Assembly: GCF_002754935.1 (NCBI RefSeq)
Contig: NZ_CP018092.1
Span: 2,586,501-2,650,500, forward strand
DNA from: Thermostichus lividus PCC 6715
GTDB lineage: Bacteria; Cyanobacteriota; Cyanobacteriia; Thermosynechococcales; Thermosynechococcaceae
Length of the DNA stretch: 64,000 nt
Direction of reading: 5' to 3'
Shown: in pieces, positions 18,191 through 27,482 of the stretch
Layout of the letters: the number at the start of each line of letters is the position of its first letter
How positions within the stretch are numbered: position 1 is the stretch's first letter
Translations under genes and position numbers: made by a program
Notes under the pieces: generated by a model
The model's database searches: none
Told to the model about the DNA's origin: nothing
The model's input: only the letters and a program-made list of their open reading frames with translations

Positions 18191-19489
18191 CTAAACCAGC
18201 ACAGGTTGCCAGTCGAGTCGCTCAAGGGTGCGCGCTCGCTCCAGCGCCCGCTCGAAACTACTCAACTTCGGTTCAATGGTCAGGGGTTCGCCAACATAGT
18301 CTTGCACTGCTTCCTGAGTTTTTAGACCATTACCGGTGATATAGACGACGGTGACTTCCTCAGGGTCGATTTTCCCTGCTGCCACTAATTTCTGCAGGAC
18401 GGCAATTGTGGTGCCCCCAGCGGTTTCGGTGAAGATGCCTTCAGTTTCTGCCAAGAGCTTAATTCCCGCCACGATTTCGTCATCGTTGGCGGACTCAATA
18501 GCTCCGTTGGTTTTGCGGGCAATATCAAGGGCATAAACGCCATCGGCAGGGTTACCAATGGCAATAGATTTAGCAATCGTGTTGGGTTTCACCGGTGAGA
18601 CAAAATCTCGACCCTCGGCATAGGCTTGGGCAATGGGGGAGCAGCCCGCCGCCTGCGCACCACTACAGCGCACCGGTTTATCAGCCACTAACCCCACGTC
18701 GACAAATTCCCGGAAGCCCTTATAAATTTTTGTAAATAGCGACCCGGAGGCTAGGGGTGCGACAATGTGATCGGGCAACTGCCAGCCCAATTGCTCAATG
18801 ACCTCATACCCTAGGGTTTTTGAGCCTTCGGAATAGTAGGGACGCAAGTTGATGTTGACAAAGCCCCAACCGTGGGTATTGGCTACTTCGGAACACAATC
18901 GGTTCACCTGATCGTAATTGCCTTGGACTGCCATCAGCGTGGGTGCATAAATCAGTGTCCCCAAGACCTTGCCCGATTCTAAGTCAGCGGGAATAAAGAC
19001 GCAGCAGTCTAACCCCGCATGGGCGGCGATCGCCGCTGTGGAGTTGGCCAAGTTACCAGTGCTGGCACAGGACACCGTCGTAAACCCTAGCTCCCGTGCC
19101 CGCGTTAATGCCACGGATACCACCCGATCCTTAAAGCTGAGGGTGGGCATATTCACTGCATCATTTTTAATGTAGAGATGCTTTAGCCCCAGCCGTCGTG
19201 CCAAGCGACTTGCTTTGACCAATGGGGTCATGCCAGTGCCTAAGTCAATCGGCTCTGTGGACGTAACGGGTAAAAAGGGGCGGTACCGCCAGATGGACGG
19301 TGGCCCGGCTTCAATGGTGCTGCGACTGACGGCTTCAGACAACTGGCTGAGATCGTACTTGACTTCAAGAGGGCCAAAGCAGTACTCGCAGACGTGGATG
19401 GCTTGGGCTTCATACTCCGCTCCACACTCTTTGCACTGGAGATGGGTGAAGTAGGTATCGCTGGTTGCGGAAGTCAGGGTTGCGGTCAT
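18191..19489 (-). CDS. thrC: Threonine synthase
   Basis: 432 residues. PLP enzyme converting O-phosphohomoserine to threonine. The N-terminus carries a rubredoxin-like cysteine pair set (CKECGAEYEAQAIHVCEYCF) common in plant-type threonine synthases. The PLP-binding Lys lies in LSFKDRVVSVAL, and the phosphate-binding ASTGNLANSTAA follows. The C-terminal GGTTIAVLQKL is intact. The gene is followed by a MoaD-like sulfur carrier, an arrangement that hints at a sulfur-related activity or coupling for this PLP enzyme, though the default assignment is threonine synthesis. Confidence 0.92.
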   Translation of the reverse strand: MTATLTSATSDTYFTHLQCKECGAEYEAQAIHVCEYCFGPLEVKYDLSQLSEAVSRSTIEAGPPSIWRYRPFLPVTSTEPIDLGTGMTPLVKASRLARRLGLKHLYIKNDAVNMPTLSFKDRVVSVALTRARELGFTTVSCASTGNLANSTAAIAAHAGLDCCVFIPADLESGKVLGTLIYAPTLMAVQGNYDQVNRLCSEVANTHGWGFVNINLRPYYSEGSKTLGYEVIEQLGWQLPDHIVAPLASGSLFTKIYKGFREFVDVGLVADKPVRCSGAQAAGCSPIAQAYAEGRDFVSPVKPNTIAKSIAIGNPADGVYALDIARKTNGAIESANDDEIVAGIKLLAETEGIFTETAGGTTIAVLQKLVAAGKIDPEEVTVVYITGNGLKTQEAVQDYVGEPLTIEPKLSSFERALERARTLERLDWQPVLV

Positions 19490-19671
19490 GGGTTCAGACG
19501 GCCTTAGACAAGTTGCTGACCATCCTAACAGGGGGCGATCGCCCTGTCAAATATACCCGACTAAAATAATCGGGTATTTATGATTTTTGTAAGCATCGAC
19601 ATTTGCAGAGTCTGCTGTATAGGAACTGATTTTGCTATGGATAACCGTTTGAAGTCGTAGAGACACTAAAC

Positions 19672-20604
19672 ATGGAAACACTGCAACAGCTACTGAAAAA
19701 TATTGAATTGAGCACCGCCCAAATCTTTGGTGCATTGACGGTCATTCCCTTGGTGCGATCAGTCACAGGGTCTGCTGACTATTGGACGTTAGACGAAGCC
19801 ATGGCTCATAACTGGGTGACGATCACTGAAGTTTCTGAAGCGGGTGCTGTGCCTGAGCTATTGTGTAGCAACACTAGCGATCGGTCGGTTCTGTTGCTTG
19901 ATGGCGAGGAAGTGGAAGGAGCAAAGCAAAATCGCATCTTCAACCTGACGTTGCTAGTGCCAGCACATACGAACTTAAACATCCCCGTCAGTTGTGTTGA
20001 GCGAGGTCGTTGGCGTTATCGCTCTCGCACCTTCAAGACGGCGAAGCATACCTACCACGCCAGCGGCCGTGCCAAGAAAATTCAGCAAGTCACTCGTGCG
20101 TTGAAACAACAGGGACGACCGTATGCTGATCAGCACCAAATCTGGGCAGAGGTAGATGAGCATCTTGAAGTTCTTGAATGCGACTCCCCAACCTCTGCCA
20201 TGGCGGATCTATACGCTCAAGAGTTGCCTAAGCTAGCAGACTATACAGCGGCTTTTCAGGCCATTACGAACCAAGTGGGGGCTATTTTCGCACTCAATGG
20301 ACAGATTTGGGGTCTAGAGTTGTTTGACTTCCCCAGTACGTTTGCGCAATTGTTGCCTAAACTTCTCCCCAGCTATGCCCTTGAGGTGCGGGGTGTCCCT
20401 GACCCAACTCCCCTTGCCCCCCAAGCCGTGACAGACTTTCTTCAGAACCTGTCTCAAGCGGATGCAGAAACCTTCCCAGCCTTGGCCGAAGGACTGGATA
20501 TCCGTCTCAGTAGCCCCACAGTAGTTGGCAGTGCCCTTGTTGCTAAAGAGCGGGTGATTCACGTGAGTGCCTTTCCGAATACACTGGCCACTGAAACGTA
20601 CTAG
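19672..20604 (+). CDS. ARPP-1 domain protein
   Basis: 310 residues. Matches the ARPP-1 family by its diagnostic text: WVTITEVSEAGAVPELL, LLLDGEEVEGAKQNR, VPVSCVE-like IPVSCVERGRWRYRS and the C-terminal AIFALNGQIWGLELFD. The biochemical role is unknown; the family occurs in diverse bacteria and archaea near stress and nucleotide-related genes. No signal peptide or membrane segment is seen, so it is cytoplasmic. It stands alone here, with thrC divergent upstream and IS wreckage starting 20 bp after its stop. Confidence 0.8.
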   Translation: METLQQLLKNIELSTAQIFGALTVIPLVRSVTGSADYWTLDEAMAHNWVTITEVSEAGAVPELLCSNTSDRSVLLLDGEEVEGAKQNRIFNLTLLVPAHTNLNIPVSCVERGRWRYRSRTFKTAKHTYHASGRAKKIQQVTRALKQQGRPYADQHQIWAEVDEHLEVLECDSPTSAMADLYAQELPKLADYTAAFQAITNQVGAIFALNGQIWGLELFDFPSTFAQLLPKLLPSYALEVRGVPDPTPLAPQAVTDFLQNLSQADAETFPALAEGLDIRLSSPTVVGSALVAKERVIHVSAFPNTLATETY

Positions 20605-20751
20605 GCACAACAGCTAACACAGAAGTAAACGACTCCCGCTAAGCGCTAACGCGCTGTAGATGGGAGCTTTCAGTAGCCCTCAAGATATGCTCACTCAAAG
20701 AGCAAGACAATATCTCGGATCCTCTAGGCTGGTTTACAGACAGCCCCAAAC

Positions 20752-21005
20752 ACAGAAGGATAGCTTGGTAGCCCCGTATTTTAGTACGGGGAGGAAAAGC
20801 TACCTAGCAACTTTAGTTGCTCTATGTTAAACTACACTTAATCGCCATCCTTGGTGAAAAACCCAATCGGCGACAGTTGTTGCAAGTAAGCAGAACTTTG
20901 GGGCTTTGCTTCAAGGAACTGTGTAGGGGCGTCTTGACAGCGCCTTTATGAGTCCGTTTATGGACTGCGTAAGAATCCCCCACCTTTAGGTGGTGGGAGT
21001 GTCAA
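20752..21005 (+). mobile_element. Non-autonomous IS605-type derivative (MITE-like)
   Basis: 254 bp whose two ends are near-identical to those of the IS605-type element at 57899-59684. The left 70 bp carry the GGTAGCCCCGTAYTTTAGTA hairpin and AGCTACCTAGCAACTTTAGT. The right 120 bp carry GTAAGCAGAACTTTGGGGCT, GGAACTGTGTAGGGGCG and the terminal CCCACCTTTAGGTGGTGGGAG hairpin ending GTGTCAA. All tnpA and nearly all tnpB sequence is missing, so mobility would need the Y1 transposase of the full copy. About 60 bp of interior has no counterpart that I recognise. Confidence 0.8.
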
Positions 21006-21009
21006 TTGA

Positions 21010-21530
21010 TCAGGTTTGCTCCATACTTGATTGGTCTGACTCTGGTGCTTCAGTCTTCAGTTGGATGTGCAGATAGACGTTGTCGTCTCGATGCTTGCAA
21101 AGCTGAGCCGAGGTTGGCTGACGCCCTTTGAGTGTGCCTCTTTGGTAATGGCCTGCATTCAACTTCACCTTCTCTGTGCCTTGAACTGTTGCAAGGCTAA
21201 CCTGCCACTCCTTATCGTTGAAGGTAAACAGATCGTTGTTACAGTCCATACTGGTTGGTGCAAACCGTTTAACAGGCTTGCCTTTGAGTTTGGCAGTCTT
21301 ACCGCCACACGAGCGCACGCCCTGAGCGCCATGTTGGCCACCAAGGAGAATGTCTCTTTGATGGTCTAGTCGGTCAAGGACTGAAGAGCGATTTTGTTGG
21401 TGAGTTTGGGATGGGTGTTGTCATTGACATAGTTGCACGCATCAGCAGACGCCTGAAGAGTTGCCGCCAGTTTGGACGCTTACTCAGGCCTAGGTTGAAG
21501 CTTTACAACGAGTGTCAGGACTTGTTTCAT
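21010..21530 (-). pseudogene. TnpB 5' fragment
   Basis: Begins MKQVLTLVVKLQPRPE at 21530, then is broken by stops and frame changes. Recognisable pieces are ASKLAATLQASADACNYVND, NMALRACARVA and GKPVKRFAPTSMDCNNDLF, then VQGTEKVKLNAGHYQRGTLK and PTSAQLCKHRDDNVYLHIQL. These align in order with residues 1 to about 165 of the 30-kb TnpB. The RuvC catalytic part is absent because the gene is cut at the boundary of an inserted element. Confidence 0.82.
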
Positions 21531-21818
21531 GGTTGGTACTTTACCACCACTGTGAAGATTGTCTAGAATGGCCAAGAGTATTACTGATTTCGGGGGTATC
21601 GAGCCGCACTTATACGCCTTTGGCGGAGCGAAGCTCGACAGCGCTCCTCCCTCCCTGACCGCCAAGCTTCGCTGTGGCGAGAGCACCTCGGAGGTCTAGG
21701 TGGTTATTGTGCCATCTTCTTCCTTAAGGCTCGCTGCAACTATGGGGATCGTCCTAGTCGTTGAGCCAAGCGCAGGTCTAGGGTAGGATGAATGCGGTCT
21801 ATCGTTTATTGACGGCCT

Positions 21819-23111
21819 GTGATTGATCTCAAACAGCTTCGTGAGACTCCCCAAGCGGTGGGCGATCGCCTACGACGGCGGCAAGGTGATTACGATCTTG
21901 AAACGATTCTTAAATTGGATGAGCAGCAACGCCAACTCGAGCAACAGCGCTCCCAACTACAGGCACGCAGCAACGAAATTGGTGCCCTTGTCGGCAAAAA
22001 AATCAAGGCAGGAGCCGATCCGCGCGATCCAGAGATTCAAGCCCTGAAAGCAGAGGCAAACGACCTGAAAAAAAAATTAGCCGATCTTGAACCCCGAGAG
22101 CGTGATCTCAAGGAGCAGCTAGAGGCACTGCTTCTAACCATTCCCAACCTGCCTAGTGACACCACCCCCCTTGGCCGCGATGAAAGAGATAATGTTGAAG
22201 TCCGTTGCTGGGGCGATGAATTCAAACCAAGCCATCCCTGTCAACCCCATTGGGAGGTTGCCACTCAACTGGGGCTGCTAGAGGTGGAGCGATCGGTCAA
22301 GGTGGCACAAAGCCGCTTTGTTACCCTCGTGGGGATGGGGGCAGCGCTCGAGCGCGCCCTCATTCAGTTTATGCTGGATACCCATACCGCTCGGGGCTAC
22401 GTCGAAATTCTGCCGCCTTTTTTGGTGAATACTGCCTCCCTAACGGCAACGGGGCAGCTCCCCAAGTTTGCCGAAGAAAGCTTTCGCTGTGCTGAGGATG
22501 ATCTGTGGCTCATTCCCACCGCCGAGGTTCCCGTCACCAATTTTTACCGCGATGAAATTTTGTCAGCTGAGCAGTTGCCCATCTACCACTGTGCCTATAC
22601 CCCCTGTTTTCGCCGCGAAGCTGGCAGCTACGGTAAGGATACCCGGGGGCTGATCCGCCTGCACCAGTTTGACAAGGTGGAGTTAGTGAAGTTTGTCCAC
22701 CCTGAGACCTCCGCAGCAGAGCACGAGCAATTAGTGGCCGATGCCGAGTTTATTCTCCAAGCCCTTAAGCTGCCCTATCGGGTTATAGAGTTATGTACGG
22801 GGGACTTAGGGTTTGCGGCCATGAAATGCTACGACTTGGAGGTGTGGCTGCCTGCGGCCAACTGCTATCGGGAAATTTCCAGTTGCTCGAACTTTGGCGA
22901 TTTTCAGGCACGGCGCGGCAAAATTCGCTTTAAGGGGGCAAAACAAAAGGGAACCCAGTTTGTGCATACCCTGAACGGCTCCGGACTGGCGGTCGGGCGT
23001 ACCATGGCTGCGATTTTAGAAAATTACCAGCAACCCGATGGCTCTGTGGCTGTGCCCGAGGTGCTCCAGCCCTATCTGCGCTGCTCCCATTTAACCGGAG
23101 CAAGGCTGTGA
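21819..23111 (+). CDS. serS: Seryl-tRNA synthetase
   Basis: 430 residues from a GTG start (MIDLKQLRE). Class II synthetase charging tRNA-Ser. The N-terminal helical arm that binds the long variable arm of tRNA-Ser spans about 30-100 ([20 protein letters not shown], then a Lys/Glu-rich return helix). The catalytic core has motif 2 in [20 protein letters not shown] and motif 3 in [19 protein letters not shown]. The stop TGA overlaps the murF GTG by four bases, so the two are translationally coupled. Confidence 0.97.
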   Translation: MIDLKQLRETPQAVGDRLRRRQGDYDLETILKLDEQQRQLEQQRSQLQARSNEIGALVGKKIKAGADPRDPEIQALKAEANDLKKKLADLEPRERDLKEQLEALLLTIPNLPSDTTPLGRDERDNVEVRCWGDEFKPSHPCQPHWEVATQLGLLEVERSVKVAQSRFVTLVGMGAALERALIQFMLDTHTARGYVEILPPFLVNTASLTATGQLPKFAEESFRCAEDDLWLIPTAEVPVTNFYRDEILSAEQLPIYHCAYTPCFRREAGSYGKDTRGLIRLHQFDKVELVKFVHPETSAAEHEQLVADAEFILQALKLPYRVIELCTGDLGFAAMKCYDLEVWLPAANCYREISSCSNFGDFQARRGKIRFKGAKQKGTQFVHTLNGSGLAVGRTMAAILENYQQPDGSVAVPEVLQPYLRCSHLTGARL

Positions 23112-24439
23112 AGACAACGCTGGCGGCGATCGCCCAAGCTCTTGGTCAAACGGGGGACTGGCCAGAGCAACCCGTGACCGGCATTAGTACAGATTCGCGC
23201 CACGTGGCTGCTGGCAATGTCTTTGTGGCACTGCGGGGAGATACCTTTGATGGGCATCAGTTTGTGGCGCAGGCGGCAACAGCAGGGGCAACTGCCCTGA
23301 TTGTGGAGGAACCTGTCGTTAGTCAGCTTCCCCAATTGCAGGTGGCCAATACCCTTGCTGCGTACCAACGCTTAGGGCAGTGGTGGCGCAAGCAGTGCCG
23401 CGCAGCCATTATTGCCATTACTGGCTCCGTGGGTAAAACCACCACTAAGGAAATGATTGCGGCCGTCCTCCGTCACTACGGCAGGGTTCTTAAAACTGAG
23501 GCCAACTTCAACAATGAGATTGGCGTTCCCAAAACCCTCCTGCAATTAGAACCTGCGCATGACTTTGCAGTGATTGAAATGGGGATGCGATCGCCCGGGG
23601 AGATTGCCCTCCTCAGCCAAATTGCCCAGCCCGATGTAGCGGTGATTACGAACGTTGGCACAGCCCACATTGGCCGCCTTGGATCCCGGGAAGCCATTGC
23701 TGCGGCCAAGTGCGAACTCCTGGCCGAAATGCCCGCCACCAGCACCGCGATACTGAATGCCGATACTCCTCTCCTATTAGAAACAGCCAGTCGCGTCTGG
23801 TCAGGAACAACCCTCACCTACGGTTTAACCGCCGGTCAGCACCGCGGGGTCTATTTGCCGCCCCATACCCTCCAGATAGGGGATCACGCCTACACAGTTC
23901 CCCTTGCCGGTGCTCACCATGCCCTCAACTTTTTGGCAGCCTTAACGGTTCTCAGGGCGCTGGGGCTGAATCCTCAAGCGTTGCCACCGCAGCTAGAGCT
24001 ACACTTGCCCGCGGGGCGAGGTGGCCGGTATCGGCTAGAACCAGATATTCTTTTACTGGATGAAACCTACAATGCTGGCCTCGAATCCATGGTGGCGGCA
24101 CTCCAGCTCCTGCGTAGCCTGCCCGGACAGCGGCATTTGGCGGTGCTGGGTGCGATGCGAGAGCTAGGGGACTTCTCGCTTCCCTTTCATCAACAGGTGG
24201 GGGCAACGGTCGCCCAGTTGGGGCTCGATGGGTTATTGATTTTAGATGAGGGCGCTGAAGGGAAAGCCCTTGCCCAAGGAGCAGCAACGGTGCCAAGCCA
24301 GCAATTTGCTAGCCATGGGGGCTTAGTGGAGTATTTATTGACCCATTTGCAACGGGGCGATCGCGTGCTGTTTAAGGCCTCCCATGCCGTTGCCTTGGAT
24401 CGCGTTGTGGCAGAACTGCGGCAACGTTGGCCGCGTTGA
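23108..24439 (+). CDS. murF: UDP-N-acetylmuramoyl-tripeptide--D-Ala-D-Ala ligase
   Basis: 443 residues, GTG start. Adds D-Ala-D-Ala to UDP-MurNAc-tripeptide in the last cytoplasmic step of peptidoglycan precursor synthesis. N-terminal substrate domain ([20 protein letters not shown]), ATP loop [12 protein letters not shown] near residue 105, [13 protein letters not shown], and a C-terminal domain with [12 protein letters not shown]. It overlaps serS by four bases, an uncommon pairing of translation and wall synthesis that follows local gene order rather than pathway. A repeat lies about 70 bp downstream. Confidence 0.95.
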   Translation: MKTTLAAIAQALGQTGDWPEQPVTGISTDSRHVAAGNVFVALRGDTFDGHQFVAQAATAGATALIVEEPVVSQLPQLQVANTLAAYQRLGQWWRKQCRAAIIAITGSVGKTTTKEMIAAVLRHYGRVLKTEANFNNEIGVPKTLLQLEPAHDFAVIEMGMRSPGEIALLSQIAQPDVAVITNVGTAHIGRLGSREAIAAAKCELLAEMPATSTAILNADTPLLLETASRVWSGTTLTYGLTAGQHRGVYLPPHTLQIGDHAYTVPLAGAHHALNFLAALTVLRALGLNPQALPPQLELHLPAGRGGRYRLEPDILLLDETYNAGLESMVAALQLLRSLPGQRHLAVLGAMRELGDFSLPFHQQVGATVAQLGLDGLLILDEGAEGKALAQGAATVPSQQFASHGGLVEYLLTHLQRGDRVLFKASHAVALDRVVAELRQRWPR

Positions 24440-24726
24440 TAGTCCGCTGTTGTTGCGCAATTCTCCATCGGTCTATAGGGTGTTGCTGAATGTGACTATG
24501 AATTGCCCTCATCCCCAACCCTTCTCCCCAAGGAGAAGGGCGCTAAGAGTCTTGTTCCCTCTCCGTTGGGAGAGGGCTAGGGTGAGGGCGGCAAAAGACT
24601 CAAACCTGAAAGTCATACTCCTATTCAGCAACGCTTGGTTGGTTGACAGGAACATAATTGCGTACAAGAGTGAGTAGAAGAACTGGGCAAAACTGACCAA
24701 TCGGCATCATAGCAATTTGAGAAGGT
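24440..24726. other. Intergenic spacer containing a dispersed inverted repeat (24506-24588)
   Basis: At 24506-24588 the arms CCCTCATCCCCAACCC and GGGCTAGGGTGAGGG are inverted, with two inner hairpins (CTTCTCC...GGAGAAG and CCCTCTCC...GGGAGAGGG). This composite stem is a well-known dispersed repeat type in cyanobacterial intergenic DNA. It may act as a terminator for serS-murF. The rest of the spacer (24590-24726) holds no recognised feature. Confidence 0.75.
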
Positions 24727-26496
24727 GTGGCAGTGACCATTCAAAAGCGACTGAGTTGGCGATCGCTAGGATTCGATTGGCTCCCCGTCATTCTGGGGAA
24801 GCGATCGCGCCTTAACTCTTTGTTACAACGGTTAGGGCTACACCATTGGCAGGTTGGCGCTATCTTGTCTCTGTGTGCGTCCCTTGGAATTTCTAGCGTT
24901 TCCCTATGGCTGCTCTTGCGGCAACCCAACACAGCGGGGAACTGCCAATTTGTGTTTTGGCCTTTTGCCTCAGCTGCCTTTCGGTTGTACTGTGCCCAAG
25001 CAGCAGCGGAGCAGCAACGCTTAGAGGATTTACTCTACGCCATTGACTTAATTGACAACTTGCCGCGAGATCATCCCCTTGCCCCCGAAGTTAACCGCCG
25101 CCTCGAAGTGTGGTCGGATCAGGTGTTGGCGCTAGCGAATGCTGCCTTTCATGAGGGGCAACTCAGTCGAGCCATTACCTTTGCCCGCCGTATTCCCCGC
25201 CATGTCCATGCCTATGGCAAAGTTGAGGCGCAAATAGCCCGTTGGCAAGAGATTTGGCAAGAGGGGGAAGGGATCTACCGCCGTGCCGAAACTGCCCTGA
25301 AAAACCTTGAGTGGCGCGAGGCGTTTGAGATTTCTCTACAACTCCAGTTTGTCGAGTGTCGCTATTGGTCACAGGAGCAGTTTGGTGCCTTTAACCAGCG
25401 GATTATTCGTGCTCAAAAAGAGGATCGGCAACTGGATGAGGCGCGAGCCTTGATGGCGCGAGGTGGTGCCGATAACCTTGCGGCTGCCATTACCATTGTC
25501 CGTCGCATTCCTAGCAGCAGCGATGTATATCCTGGGGCGCGGCGACTCATCAATGAACTGGGGGAACGCTTGCTCCAAGAAGCCATGGCTGCTCTTGAGC
25601 GCTACGAAGCGGCAGAGGCGCGGCGCATCGCCCGGCTCGTTCCCAATGATGTTAGCAGTGTCAGGGCAGCCCAAGATGTGGTGAAGCTAGCGATGGCCGA
25701 GGAATTAGCCCAGGCAGGGATGGGGGCAGACATCGGCAGTGCGATCGCCCAAGCGCGCACCATTAGTGCCCAGCGTCCTCTTTACTTTGATGCTCAGCGG
25801 GCAATTCGTCGATGGCAAACGGATCTGAAGGTATTGCAAACCCTAGCAGAGGCGCAGGCCATTGCCCGCAGTGGCGACATTGGCCACCTCCGCCAAGCGA
25901 TTGCCATGTTGATGATGCCCCTCACGGAGGCCAGTCCCTACCGCCAAGAGCAAATCCGTACCCAGCAGCGGATTTGGCAGCGGCAAGTGGAAGTTGCTGA
26001 AGATCAGCCACTGTTGGATCGTGCGAATGCGTTTGCCCGCCTCGGAACACCTGAAGGGTTACTGCAAGCGCGGCAACTTCTAGAGCAAATTCGCCCGAAT
26101 CGCGCCCTGTACGAGACGGCTCAAAACCGCATCGCTGAACTGTTTCCGGCAACACCTACAACCACTGAGGCTTGGATCCCTGATGTGGATACCCTGCGGC
26201 TCAGTCAAGCCCAAAATCGTGCCCGGGGTGGGCGACCGACGGATTTTGCTGCGGCGATCGCCATTCTCCAAGAGATTTCCCCCGAGGCCACGATTTTCCC
26301 CGAAGCTAATCAGCTACGTCTAGAGTGGGGGCACAATATTCTAGAGCAGGCACGCTACTGGGTGGGGCGCGATACCGCTGAGGCGATCGCCACCGCAGAA
26401 CTCATTCCCCAAGGCCATCCCCTCTATCCTGAGGCTGCTGAACTCATTGCCACATGGCGGCAGATCATGAGCCAACAACCGCCGATGTCGCCTTAG
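24727..26496 (+). CDS. Cyanobacterial membrane-anchored helical-repeat protein
   Basis: 589 residues from a GTG start. I do not recognise a named family. One transmembrane helix lies near residues 45-65 (VGAILSLCASLGISSVSLWLLL), and the rest is a long alpha-helical array of roughly 35-60-residue repeats with recurring text such as AITFARRIP, AAITIVRRIP, AEARRIARLVP, AIAILQEISP and AIATAELIPQGHPLYPEA. This looks like a TPR-like solenoid tethered to a membrane and used for protein-protein contacts. The 3' end overlaps the desaturase gene by 4 bp in convergent orientation. Confidence 0.75.
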   Translation: MAVTIQKRLSWRSLGFDWLPVILGKRSRLNSLLQRLGLHHWQVGAILSLCASLGISSVSLWLLLRQPNTAGNCQFVFWPFASAAFRLYCAQAAAEQQRLEDLLYAIDLIDNLPRDHPLAPEVNRRLEVWSDQVLALANAAFHEGQLSRAITFARRIPRHVHAYGKVEAQIARWQEIWQEGEGIYRRAETALKNLEWREAFEISLQLQFVECRYWSQEQFGAFNQRIIRAQKEDRQLDEARALMARGGADNLAAAITIVRRIPSSSDVYPGARRLINELGERLLQEAMAALERYEAAEARRIARLVPNDVSSVRAAQDVVKLAMAEELAQAGMGADIGSAIAQARTISAQRPLYFDAQRAIRRWQTDLKVLQTLAEAQAIARSGDIGHLRQAIAMLMMPLTEASPYRQEQIRTQQRIWQRQVEVAEDQPLLDRANAFARLGTPEGLLQARQLLEQIRPNRALYETAQNRIAELFPATPTTTEAWIPDVDTLRLSQAQNRARGGRPTDFAAAIAILQEISPEATIFPEANQLRLEWGHNILEQARYWVGRDTAEAIATAELIPQGHPLYPEAAELIATWRQIMSQQPPMSP

Positions 26497-27323
26497 CGAG
26501 AGGTACTCTCCACTAGCCGGATCTTTTTGGCTAACCCCACCGCTTGGAGAGCACGAATGGTGATCCAAGTAATGTCAAATTCCCACCATTGCAGACCGTG
26601 GCGAGCCGAGTGAGGATAGGTGTGGTGGTTATTGTGCCAGCCTTCGCCAAAGGTGAGCAGGGCAACCCACCAGCAGTTCGTGGAGCGATCGCCAGAGTCA
26701 AAGGTACGGTAGCCAAATTTATGGGTTGCACTATTGACAAACCATGTTAGGTGATATACCAACACCAAGCGCACAAAAACTCCCCACACCACAAAGGGTA
26801 AGCCCCCCCAAAGGTATAGCAACACCGCTAAGACCACTTGCAGCGGCACAAAGTACTGATTGAGAAAGCGATAGATAGGATCGCCGTTAATATCCTTCGT
26901 GAGGCGTTCCACCTCAGCTTTAGCGGGTATGGTCACCAGCATCCACCCCATGTGCGACCACCAAAAGCCCCGTTGAGAATTATGCTGATCCTGTTCTTGA
27001 TCGGAGTGCAGGTGATGATTGCGGTGCAGCCCGACCCACTCAATCACACCACCCTCACAGGCTAAGCTGCCGCAAAACACGAAGAAATATTCTAGCCATT
27101 TCGGGCACTGGAAACTGCGGTGAGTCACTAACCGATGCCAGCCAAGGGTAATGCCTAAACCGCCGGACACCCAGTAAAGGACAGCACACAAAATCACTGC
27201 CTCAACGGAAAAAAACTTCGGCACAACGGCCAGTAACGCACCCACATGGACAACAACCATAAATAGAATCACCCCCCAATTAAGACGTGAAGGGGGTGTG
27301 GGCACAACGGAAACAGATGTCAT
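26493..27323 (-). CDS. Acyl-lipid/acyl-CoA delta-9-type fatty acid desaturase
   Basis: 276 residues from the inner ATG (MTSVSVVPTPP); an ATG nine codons earlier is possible. Membrane di-iron enzyme with the three histidine boxes: HRLVTH, HRNHH and the late NNHHTYPHSARHG. Hydrophobic segments lie near residues 20-70 and 165-195. It introduces the first double bond in acyl chains, adjusting membrane fluidity (DesC-type, family knowledge). Thermophilic relatives typically keep only this desaturase class. A 6-bp GC hairpin (ACCCCG/CGGGGT) at about 27365 lies upstream of its start. Confidence 0.9.
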   Translation of the reverse strand: MTSVSVVPTPPSRLNWGVILFMVVVHVGALLAVVPKFFSVEAVILCAVLYWVSGGLGITLGWHRLVTHRSFQCPKWLEYFFVFCGSLACEGGVIEWVGLHRNHHLHSDQEQDQHNSQRGFWWSHMGWMLVTIPAKAEVERLTKDINGDPIYRFLNQYFVPLQVVLAVLLYLWGGLPFVVWGVFVRLVLVYHLTWFVNSATHKFGYRTFDSGDRSTNCWWVALLTFGEGWHNNHHTYPHSARHGLQWWEFDITWITIRALQAVGLAKKIRLVESTSR

Positions 27324-27482
27324 ACAAATCTCTTTTTTCAGTGATAACAAGCCCTGTTATAGAGACACCCCGTTTCCGGGGTCTATTTCAGGGATAATAG
27401 CGGATGGGCTTGCTTGAAGCCCCGATCGCCTGAAGGACAGGCGAGTGCCAGACATTCAATTCAGGAGAGTGGTATCCTCACT

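Larger units (their letters stand above)
20622..21720 (-). mobile_element. IS1341-type (IS200/IS605 family) element, internally deleted and interrupted
   Basis: On the minus strand this is a relative of the TnpB-only element at 30 kb. Its tnpB 5' part lies at 21530-21010, and a 3' scrap of tnpB plus right end lies at 20751-20622: the text around AAACCAGCCTAGAGG and GGGCTACTGAAAGC matches the 30-kb copy. The middle of tnpB is missing, and the gap is occupied by a different element (20752-21005). The left end with several stem-loops reaches to about 21720. The right-end hairpin CTCCCGC...GGGAG lies at 20631-20665. Boundaries are approximate. Confidence 0.72.

Noticed and set aside
20600-20700. 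Possible tRNA from the stem-rich stretch after the ARPP-1 gene
   Set aside because: No T-loop TTC-rich consensus or cloverleaf can be formed; the text matches the right end of a TnpB element.
24506-24588. CRISPR-like repeats
   Set aside because: The repeat occurs once as an inverted composite stem; there is no array of repeats with spacers anywhere in the window.
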